A stretch of DNA of 54,423 bases, from positions 1 to 54,423 of IMG/VR virus record IMGVR_UViG_3300017527_000330, one strand, 5' to 3'. The notes beneath the pieces are model-generated. The model searched no databases and was not told where the DNA came from. It worked only from the letters and a program-made list of their open reading frames with translations. Origin of the DNA: a virus. Shown here piece after piece: positions 10,101 to 17,000 of the stretch; position 1 is the stretch's first letter, and the number at the start of each line of letters is the position of its first letter. Made by a program: the position numbers and the translations under genes.

Positions 10101-10631
10101 CACTCTGTTGATGGATCTGGTAATCTAACATATATAGATTCATCTGATCAACTTACTGATAATTATCAGAATATTTGGGGTGATGGAACTTTTATCTATG
10201 CTGTTTGTGGACTTGCTGGCCTTCACAGCTTTTCAGTAGATAGCACAGGAGGCTTAACATCTATAGATGTAGATACTCAATTTTCTGATACATTTAATGG
10301 TGTTTGGGGAGATGGAAACTTTGTTTATGCTGCTGCTAAGAATAACGGATTAATGAGTTATTCAGTAGATGGTGCAGGTAATTTAACATTTATTGATTCT
10401 GATTATCAAGGTAGTGATACATATAGTGGTGTTTGGGGTGATGGAACTTTTATCTACTGTGCTTGTACGGATGGAGGAATTAGACGTTATACTGTAGATG
10501 GAGGTGGTATTCTATCATTTGTAGATGAAGATTATCAAGGCAGTTTTTACATTGATGTTTGGGGTGATGGAACTTTTATTTATTGTGCCTGTTTTGCAGA
10601 TGGACTAAGAAGTTATACCATTAATCCATAA
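4137..10631 (+). CDS. Giant tail fibre with module repeats, poly-Ser linkers and C-terminal beta-propeller
   Basis: A 2164-aa protein. Residues 1-1600 contain six copies of a fibre module whose core reads PTEKAVKTYVD, mostly preceded by an EFSIDGTL-like segment. Several copies are followed by a segment ending LQGGDSTADEFYHLT. Such repeats are typical of trimeric phage tail fibres. Other segments, such as the one around CDDLFTSGD, recur in the next fibre. A poly-Ser tract at about residues 1652-1704 leads to a small beta-rich domain. A second Ser tract (about 1844-1863) leads to seven repeats of about 42 residues (about 1869-2164), each with a GDGTFIY-like strand and a SYSVD-like strand, predicted to form a seven-bladed propeller at the tip. 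Function: host adhesion. The start has an AGAGG site 7 bases upstream. Confidence 0.85.
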   Translation: MAKRIIDLALPTIPLVGTELLEVSEGGTLSVKVAINQILTQLYADGSVILTTDSTTGITVLGDIHCDDLFTSGDTIHVGTGQIKSTAGNIELYDTLTKVATFDSGGLQLQFGTDANEISIDETLGGDSNNAIPTEKAVKTYVDKIPNLTSEPTGYPNRIDSIISMDSTNTNRFQIAPTGGSFDYYIKGVQYTVSGPDTIDLSDDQGLHFIYYDGVTLTESIVFDATFLRDKAFTAVVYWDTTAAVHIYMGDERHGLVMDWATHAYLHNTRGTVWNAGLSLTDIVADGTGNLNIYAELGYSQGVIYDEDIKLVIMDHASPAQIPIFYQINTTGEWRVKTTDDFPVLNAGSTADYSGTRLAYNHFDVGFGIWSLVEVVDDGYVLMHFFATNDESQGVIGIVGQNEYATLEEAHDGAQVELQSLILTDLPFVEFTPIATTINKTSSSFINTPKSAIVSTDTGSDFIDWRGVQGQSRGSVAISDHGNLTGLGNDDHMQYILTSGLRAFIGTVSGITPTIDSHLATKGYVDNAIGGSVVHNSTMGLQGGLDSTADEYYHLSEDIYNGLFSESPTIGLGTPGGSSVKIDYGASGPVEIHHLGTKVLESTSDGIKLNLGASTINEFSIDGTLIGDSDTAVPTEKAVKTYVDNAIGSLTTDHDQLNNLQGGDSTTSEFYHLTKDASEVVDLGTANQMYYANADGVITQTSSMTFDPDNQGDLILGANEYTYTRLKNYGYMGVWIDGSGVGVDDEEYAGLYIESGKSRLGGSKLTNVYANNGDKAIELNVWDGNSTIDTIVLVEHTQVTIGDGTATINLEFNGVTINEFSIDGTLVGDSDNAIPTEKAVKTYVDNAIGGAVDHNSTMGLQGGDSTADEFYHLTQSIHDGLFSGSPLIGVGDLATDNLQVDYGVHTITGTVRSAEISAYVQALDIDGPNSAVMIGNQADVHMKMGIGSAPRFRVMSGSDVYIQATSDGVSIGNLSAGSSGLSIDHTGGSQEVRMKFKGGNFFWLQDQGHAYDDQLVIGDWDNHGFVTGIVFYIGGTKEAQISTDGLELKSGTTVNEFSTDVTLVGDSDEAIPTEKAVKTYVDNAIGGSVNHNSTSGLQGGDSTAGEFYHVTQDMFDSLYTGSPIIGLGSQLGTNLEVDYGNDVITFDIDGLNILTVEEPATSYDYNMVITNAGHSGGGLKINLDDHLSSEDYYGLEISMISTDVSGGSAYSYVEGLDIFVKLDSPDTTGADQPDIVGTWIAARSNGTGHYGLIDGVDADARHAVGATVEYLTGLSSYTDNRGVINEDFTGIDSNNQFWSGSAKNVYAFDGLLQTWGGATIDDAYLMHLKYRSGATITNNVWGIHVEDTDAVGLRNRLEGSLELGIGTAISEFSIDGTLIGDSDNAIPTEKAVKTYVDNAIGGSVVHNSTTGLQGGDSTSIEFYHLTKDIHDGLYSGSPLIGLGSVSGTNLEVDYGNEIIEMAVNNYKIFHSHYDTDEDNIYIIRLGDAEAPHATGLFIADNISTPADSNISFVIDGDAELDITENGISLLNGVSVNEFSIDETLSGDSDAAVPTQKAVKTYVDTEISNLMEAGNVVLSNGDTTADVVFLQQQGTTLYSQTWSLEYTGIGFPSHYLGIVFDKTVDGFKVLFSGEIDSDDYILSWVVIDSLIGSSSSSSSVSSSSSSSSSSVSSSSSSSSSSVSSSSFSSSSNSSSSSSVSSSSSSCGVFDGIWEEIFDDTYWEPEDLGGGMTLGYWDSTATNWVSETPGGGEYYVILSELGSWATGFRPSSIRVTFGGPAQLLDIVDTNSNSLLGGGIFAPVNGQAYNLDWSNGFDMYEFAGISFGSGPFTVDDIEFFDSTSCASISSSSISVSSSSVSSSSSSALYPALTFIDADDQGGDYLDVWGDASFIYTATDTDGLRSYSVDSTGGLTAIDVDDQGGNYFGVWSDGTYIYAACSADGLRSYSADSTGNLTFIDVNNQASSYSCVWGDGNFVYTGSHGVSRRLRSHSVDGSGNLTYIDSSDQLTDNYQNIWGDGTFIYAVCGLAGLHSFSVDSTGGLTSIDVDTQFSDTFNGVWGDGNFVYAAAKNNGLMSYSVDGAGNLTFIDSDYQGSDTYSGVWGDGTFIYCACTDGGIRRYTVDGGGILSFVDEDYQGSFYIDVWGDGTFIYCACFADGLRSYTINP
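9091..9248 (+). repeat. Poly-serine coding tandem repeat
   Basis: A roughly 33-base unit containing GTTAGTTCGAGTTCATCT is repeated in tandem about two and a half times, followed by degenerate copies. It encodes Ser runs punctuated by Val and forms a linker between the repeated shaft and the next folded domain of the large fibre. Confidence 0.8.
9741..10628 (+). repeat. Seven-fold repeat encoding a predicted beta-propeller
   Basis: Seven consecutive units of about 126-129 bases each encode the pattern LTFID..DQ, then VWGDGTFIYAA, then GLRSYSVDSTG. Seven copies running to the C-terminus match a seven-bladed propeller of the LVIVD/YncE type. A tip receptor-binding or sugar-binding role is inferred. 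Confidence 0.7.
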
Positions 10632-10664
10632 AAATATATAAAAAACTCAGTCTCGAAAGAGATG

Positions 10665-10678
10665 GTCATATAAATGAC
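10665..10678 (+). promoter_or_regulatory. Leader hairpin next to a fibre-gene ribosome binding site
   Basis: GTCAT and ATGAC form a 5-bp stem with a 4-base loop directly before GGAGATA, the ribosome binding site of the 923-aa fibre. The third fibre gene has an equivalent hairpin-plus-GGAGATA leader at 14066-14092. Confidence 0.4.
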
Positions 10679-10692
10679 GGAGATATAAAACA

Positions 10693-13464
10693 ATGGCAAA
10701 ATTTAAACGAGGGAATTTAAACCTCAAAACCGATAATAAAGTTATTTTAAGCACTACGCTTGAAACCTTTCTTAAATTTGATGGTGCGGCTTTATTACTT
10801 AATGCTCCAGGTTCGACGATACAGTTATCTTCAGATGACGTTATTATAGATGGAAGTTTAGCGTTAAGTCTTGGTACATCAATTAATGAATTTTCAATTG
10901 ATGGAACATTGGCTGGAGATTCAGATGATGCTATCCCAACTGAAAAAGCTGTTAAGACTTATGTTGATAACTCTACTGGTGGAGCAGTCAATCATAATTC
11001 AACTAGTGGTCTGCAAGGCGGAGATGCAACATCGATTGAATTCTATCACCTCACACAACAGATTCATGATCAAATAGATTCAACACCAACAACACTTCTA
11101 TTCTCTGGTGGTGTTAAAATAGATGGTCATTCCGCTATGGGAACTGCTGATATAGATTACCCAGGATTTCCAACATATGAAGCTATTTTAAGACTTGAAG
11201 AAACATTTGGAACTGGAGCTACTGGAGCTGGTAGTGGTATTACGATTAGTATAGAAAATCTTGCAGATGATGCATTTGTTTCTACAACTGGTATCAGTGC
11301 TGCTGTGCAAAATAGCACTTCAATTTTACATGGTGAAATGACTGGTGGTAGTTTCTTTGCTAACATAACAACTGATGGTGCTACGGTTACTACAATTACT
11401 GGAGTGAAAGGAAATGCAGCAGGTGTCTCAAACAATGCAACTATTACAAATGCCATTGGTGGAGATTTTTATACCGTCTCTTCATTTGGTGTGGTAAATT
11501 CTGTAGTTACTAATATGATGGCTGGACAATTCCAACTTCTCAAATGGGGAAGTGGGGATGTCAGTATTACAGATGGTTATGGAGTATTAATTAAAACTCC
11601 TAGTTTCACTCCAACAGGAACATCTACTAATTTATATGGTTTATATATTGAAGATCAATCAACAGTCGGGTTTATAAATGATTATAATCTATATTCTGCT
11701 GGTTCTGGCACTGAGAATAAATTTGAAGGTAATGTTGAAATAGAAGGAAGTCTTACAGTAGACATTATCACTCCAACTGACTCTACCGCAGGTTTAACTA
11801 TTGTTGGAAATATTTATTGTGATGATCTATTTACATCTGGTGATACCATTCATGTTGGTTCTGGACAGATTAAATCTACAGCAGGGAATGTTGAACTGTA
11901 TTATACTGGAATTAAAGTATTTGAAACTGATTCAACTGGAATTATTGTAACTGGTGATGTTTCTATTGTACAAACTCCAACTGAACCAGAGCATGCAACA
12001 AATAAATCATACGTTGATTCATTAGTTGGTGGAGAAACATTCTCTGGTGTTGTTAGTATATCAGATGCCGCAGCAACAGTTGTCGTTGTCTTTGATACAC
12101 CACAGGTGGATGATAATTATTCAATAACCACGAATATTATTAACACTGTGGATTCACCTCCATCAATCTATGGTCACATGACCACAGCATTTGATGCAAA
12201 TGGTTTCACTGAGATATTCTCAGGTCCAATGGATTCAGGAAATTATGAGTTGCATTTCATCGTTTCTAGAAATGAATTGGAAAGTTCTAGCTCATCGACC
12301 AGTTCAAGTTCATCGAGTTCTAGTTCAAGTTCATCGAGTTCTAGTTCAAGTTTATCGAGTTCTAGTTCAAGTTCATCGAGCTCGTCAGAAAGCTCAAGCT
12401 CAAGTGAATCTGTCGACGATTCAACTGCTGGTTGCCCAATCACATATTACTTTGATGGATACTCAGCTGATGGAAATGAGTGGCAGAATCCTTCTAATAT
12501 GGTTGACGGTTCTCTATCAACAGCTGCCGCTGCACAACAGAGTTCTGAACCAGATAATCAGCTGTGTAACTCAAACACATGTCCAGGAACAGATCTTGGA
12601 GCCATATTCTCAGTAAGTATCAGAGCTTATGGAAATAAGGGTCAAACAGGAGCACCAACATTTACAATGCAACCAGTATTTACTGGAACACCTGGATTTG
12701 CATACGATCTTACAGTAAATGGTATAGGTTCTTTTCCAACTCCTCAATGGAGTAATTGGATAAACATCGAAGCTGACGCAGCAGGTCCAGGAACAGGAAA
12801 CTGGACGTGGACTGATGTTGTTAATTTGGGTGTTAAACTTAGATCAGTTTATTCATCATCTGGTCCAGGCGATGTTAATTCTATAAGAAAGGTCGAAATT
12901 AGAGTAAATTGTGGAAGCAGCTCTAGCTCAAGCTCAAGTTCATCAGTCAGTTCATCCAGTTCATCTTGTACTGCACAATATGTTGAGACAGCTGGGCCAG
13001 CGCATTGGACCACATTTGATGGTACTTGGGATGGCAGTAAATATGTAGGTACAGCCAACGGAAATTGGAAAATAACACTTATTAATCCAACTGGAACTCC
13101 GACATATCCAATATCGATCAGATTAACTGTTTATAATGATCCTGGTTGGAATCCACAGTTAAACTTAATTACCGTCAAGGATACAATGGGTAATGAAATA
13201 TACGACGACTCCACAGGAGGAATATTCTTAGCTGGTGATGGAGTACCAACTGAAATAGCTTTTACACCAACATATGTTAGTGATGGTGAAGCTGGTTTTT
13301 ATGACTTAGATGAGATTCATTTAGATGGTGGTGCTAATAAATTTTATATAACCAGTGTTGAATTATACGAAGACTGTGGTGGAAGCTCATTTAGTTCAAG
13401 TTCAACAAGCTCAAGCAGCTCAAGCAGCTCAAGCTTCTCAACTGAGGGTGAAGGTGAAGGTTAA
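10693..13464 (+). CDS. Tail fibre protein 2 with galactose-binding-like C-terminal domains
   Basis: A 923-aa protein starting MAKFKRGNLNLKT, an N-terminus shared with the third fibre (MAKFKNSNIELKT). This probably marks a common attachment domain. One copy of the PTEKAVKTYVD / LQGGDATSIEFYHLT module lies near residues 65-115. A block around CDDLFTSGDTIHVG is nearly identical to residues 80-100 of the first fibre. A poly-Ser tract (about 531-575) is followed by a domain with the pattern EWQNPSNMVDGSLST, which resembles discoidin/F5-F8-like carbohydrate-binding folds. A second Ser tract then leads to another beta-rich domain and a final Ser-rich tail. Function: host adhesion. The last 11 bases overlap the next gene. 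Confidence 0.8.
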   Translation: MAKFKRGNLNLKTDNKVILSTTLETFLKFDGAALLLNAPGSTIQLSSDDVIIDGSLALSLGTSINEFSIDGTLAGDSDDAIPTEKAVKTYVDNSTGGAVNHNSTSGLQGGDATSIEFYHLTQQIHDQIDSTPTTLLFSGGVKIDGHSAMGTADIDYPGFPTYEAILRLEETFGTGATGAGSGITISIENLADDAFVSTTGISAAVQNSTSILHGEMTGGSFFANITTDGATVTTITGVKGNAAGVSNNATITNAIGGDFYTVSSFGVVNSVVTNMMAGQFQLLKWGSGDVSITDGYGVLIKTPSFTPTGTSTNLYGLYIEDQSTVGFINDYNLYSAGSGTENKFEGNVEIEGSLTVDIITPTDSTAGLTIVGNIYCDDLFTSGDTIHVGSGQIKSTAGNVELYYTGIKVFETDSTGIIVTGDVSIVQTPTEPEHATNKSYVDSLVGGETFSGVVSISDAAATVVVVFDTPQVDDNYSITTNIINTVDSPPSIYGHMTTAFDANGFTEIFSGPMDSGNYELHFIVSRNELESSSSSTSSSSSSSSSSSSSSSSSLSSSSSSSSSSSESSSSSESVDDSTAGCPITYYFDGYSADGNEWQNPSNMVDGSLSTAAAAQQSSEPDNQLCNSNTCPGTDLGAIFSVSIRAYGNKGQTGAPTFTMQPVFTGTPGFAYDLTVNGIGSFPTPQWSNWINIEADAAGPGTGNWTWTDVVNLGVKLRSVYSSSGPGDVNSIRKVEIRVNCGSSSSSSSSSSVSSSSSSCTAQYVETAGPAHWTTFDGTWDGSKYVGTANGNWKITLINPTGTPTYPISIRLTVYNDPGWNPQLNLITVKDTMGNEIYDDSTGGIFLAGDGVPTEIAFTPTYVSDGEAGFYDLDEIHLDGGANKFYITSVELYEDCGGSSFSSSSTSSSSSSSSSFSTEGEGEG
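12283..12408 (+). repeat. Poly-serine coding repeat in fibre 2
   Basis: Repeated AGTTCAAGTTCATCG units encode an almost pure serine linker of about 40 residues. Shorter Ser tracts occur in the same gene at about 12914-12966 and 13381-13440, each at a domain boundary. Confidence 0.8.
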
Positions 13465-14059
13465 AAAACTGTTAATGCTAAGTTGTGGTATCGACTCCAC
13501 ATACTTAGCATGGAAAATGGTAATGGATAAAACTCCAGATCTTCATTTTCATCACGTATCACTGAGGACAAGAGAACCACTATGGAAAAAACAAGATGAA
13601 CGTGTAGAACCCATTCTTTCTTATTTAAGAGAGATTCACGATTTTGAATATACTGAATCTATGTTCGAATATTCTTATCCTCACATGGGTTTTGATAGTG
13701 ATTTGTTGCTTTTAGTAGCTCAAAAAGTCTGTCAGATGTTCAGTCATTTCAAATGGATAGAAGTTTATATGGGATGGAATCCAACAGATATGACCAGAAG
13801 GCTGGTGGCTGATAGGGCTAAAAGAAACGTAACACCTAACATATGGTCTGCTCTTGTTGAAAGCGCTAGGAATAGACAGTACATCGATCATAAATTACAC
13901 TTTCCTTTAATTGAACAAAATATTGTTAAGATAGACATGATGAAAGAAATACCAAAGAAATTATTGGATTTGACATGGAGTTGTCGAAATGCAAACAATT
14001 GTGGAATATGTCAGACCTGTAAAGATATAGAACAAGCCAAAAAAATAATCGGCTCTTAA
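13454..14059 (+). CDS. queC: QueC-like 7-cyano-7-deazaguanine synthase
   Basis: With the GTG start chosen here the protein is 201 aa. It has a PP-loop ATP-pyrophosphatase motif LSCGIDST (residues 9-16) and a C-terminal zinc site Cys177, Cys183, Cys186, Cys189 in the form CGICQTC, the arrangement that distinguishes QueC from other PP-loop enzymes. QueC converts 7-carboxy-7-deazaguanine to preQ0 using ATP and ammonia. One oddity is that the usual SGG of the PP-loop is SCG here. The start is set by GAGGG 5 bases upstream of GTG 13454. GTG 13448 is an alternative, and the frame stays open further upstream, but only in the shadow of the fibre gene. The gene overlaps the end of fibre 2 and is probably translationally coupled to it. 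FolE2 at 42540-43376 catalyses the first step of the same pathway. Confidence 0.8.
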   Translation: MKVKKLLMLSCGIDSTYLAWKMVMDKTPDLHFHHVSLRTREPLWKKQDERVEPILSYLREIHDFEYTESMFEYSYPHMGFDSDLLLLVAQKVCQMFSHFKWIEVYMGWNPTDMTRRLVADRAKRNVTPNIWSALVESARNRQYIDHKLHFPLIEQNIVKIDMMKEIPKKLLDLTWSCRNANNCGICQTCKDIEQAKKIIGS

Positions 14060-14065
14060 CGAGCG

Positions 14066-14080
14066 GTCTAATATATAGAC
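14066..14080 (+). promoter_or_regulatory. Leader hairpin next to a fibre-gene ribosome binding site
   Basis: GTCTA and TAGAC form a 5-bp stem around ATATA immediately before GGAGATA and the ATG of fibre 3. It matches in position and layout the hairpin before fibre 2, with different bases in the stem. Confidence 0.4.
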
Positions 14081-14092
14081 GGAGATAATAAA

Positions 14093-17000
14093 ATGGCAAA
14101 ATTTAAAAATAGTAACATAGAGCTAAAAACCAACCAAAAAATCCTATTGGGTGATTCTCAAGATGTGTCCATATCATATGATGGGTCTGCTATGATGTTA
14201 GATACCACAGCGATTATTGTAACTGGTACTGTGGCCGCTAATTCATTTGCTGGAGATGGTTCACAACTTACTAACGTACCACCAACAGATCCATATGGAA
14301 ATAATACTGAGGTTCAATATAATGACAATGGAGTGTTTGGGTCAAGTCAGCATTTTGTATTTACAGGTACTGCAATCAGGGTGGGAACAAGTGGAATTTA
14401 CATGTCTGCTTTTGGAGATATCGGTAGAGCTAATAATGATATATTCGTAATTGCTGGTTCTGAAGGAAATCCTACTGGACGTTCTTATCTGCATCTTATG
14501 AATTCTGGTGGCGCTCTTCTTAGAGGAGCAGAGGGAAGTACATTTGGTGTTAATGGAAGTGGACAGGATGTGACACTTCAAGCTGGCGATGGAGCAGGAA
14601 CAGGTGATGGTGGAAATATTGTTCTTACTCCAGGTGATGGAACAGCAAGTGGATATGTTAAGATTGTTGTTGGTGGTGTTCAAGTTGGTATGATTGGAGA
14701 AACATTACAGCGTATTGGTAAAGCATCTTCAGCTGGTAGAGTGGATGTTGGTGACACAGAAATATCAGCAACTGTTGGATCGACTGAAGTTCTGTCGCTA
14801 TTAGAAACAGAACAAATACTTGGTGAAATTGATGATTCAAGAATTCATGTTAGACCTCAACAAAATCAATTAGATATTTATGGTGGATCTAATATAGCCA
14901 TCAATGCAGGTTTCGCGTCAACCAATATATATTATTCTGGAACTAAAGTATTTACAACAGTTTCTACTGGTATTGATGTACAACCTACATCTGGAACGGA
15001 TGCTTATGTGAACTTAAGGCAATCAAATGGTACATTAAGAGGAGCATTTCAATGTAGTTCTGATGAAACTTATCTACGAGTGGGTTCAAGTAATGATATT
15101 GCAATCAGGATGAAAGATTCTGAATATGTCAGATTGTATTACAATGGAACCTCAGTCTTCTCAACCACATCTGATGGTATCAGGTTGAATCTTGGTGTTA
15201 TTAATATTAATGAATTTTCAAGCGATGGAACACTGATTGGTGATTCAGATACAGCCCTTCCAACCGAGAAAGCTGTTAAGACCTATGTTGATACTCAAAT
15301 TATTGCGATAGATCAAATTTCTCAAGACGATTCATATATCAGAGTTGTAGATGATGGAACAGCAGCTGGATATATTGAGATTGTAGCTGATGGTGTTCAA
15401 GTATCTTATTGGGATGCTGAATCTTCTACCATTAGAATAGGTAAAGAATCAGGTGCTGGAAGAATCGCAATTAGTGATACAACAGTTTATACAAGTATCG
15501 GAACAACTGATGTACTAACAATATCAGAAAATTTACAAAGATTGGGAGTCAGTGCAAATACATACGCACAGGTTAATCAACCAAGTGATTATTTTAATGT
15601 TGTTGCTGCTGGTTCACAAGTTTTTATCGCAGCAGCAAATTTACAAAGATTAGGTGCTGTTAGTGCTACAAATGTGACAACAACAGTAGCAACAAATACA
15701 ATTGCTATTGAAGCAAATAATGTTGAAGTTGCATCGTTAACAGAAACATTGCAAACACTTGGTGTTTCTGGAGATTCAAGAATTGAGATAAGTCAAGCAG
15801 CGGATTCAGTTGATATATATTGTGGTTCAACAAATATTCTTGCGGCAAACTTGAATGGAGTCACTGTAACTGGTGATCTTCAAATAACTGGTGATCTTAT
15901 TCTTGACAGTACATCAGCTCTTACTGCAAGCGAAGTTCAATACGATAATATCACACCTTCAACATACAACACTGTTCAAGATGGAATGGACACATTAGGT
16001 TCACCAGGTTTGATTTCTGGTGGTGTTATCACTGCTGATGGAACCGCAGCTGTAAATGTAACAGCTGGAACAGGTATGTTGAGAACAACAAATGATGAGT
16101 TTGCTGACATTGAATTTATAGATTTTGCTGAGAGTTTAAGTTTAGCAATTACAGAAGATGAGACAAAAAATATTGTTGTATATTACAATGGAGGAAGTCC
16201 TGTAATTCAGGCTGTTGATATTGGTGCTGGAAACGTGTTTGAATATTTCATACTTGGTCAAGTCGGAAGAGCTGGAGATGAGTTGTTTATCTCAAATATT
16301 AGACAGAGGATCAGCAACTTTGCAATCAGAAGTTTGGCAAGATTGAATGGAACTAGAGCTGTTGAAAGAGATGGAAATACTGGTCTTATTATTGGAGAAT
16401 CTGGTGATGGTGATAGATATGTAACAATGACAAGCGGAGACGTATGGTCACTAATAGATCTTGACTCAATATCTTCATTTAACTCTGGAACAGGAGATTC
16501 ATTCACAACCATTTATAGAGATTCGCCTAGTGGATATGTCGAAACACCAGGACAAACTCAATGGGATATGGAGAAATACGATGATGGTTCTGGAACTTTA
16601 AAGGATCTATCTAAGAATAAATTTGGGGTAAGATGGTTCTGGTATATTCCAAGCAGTGCGGATATGTCAATGGTTTATGGTACAGGAAACTGGAAATCAT
16701 TAGCTGAAGCTGAAGCAGAACCAGTTCCAACCGAAGTTCCGAGTATTATTTCTGAATATGGAGTTTTAATTGGTAAAATCATATGTCAAAAGGATGAGGA
16801 TATAGCTGCCGAAGTTTCATCAGCATTCGATGAAGTATATAACTTTGCTGCTACTACTAACCATGGAAACTTATCAAATCTTGCATCACCATATGATGAT
16901 CACACTCAATACTCACATATTGATGGTCGAAGGGATTTTACAGGAACAGTTGGTGGTCTTCCTCCTATTTCATCTAGCGATTTTGTGACTCTTGATTACA

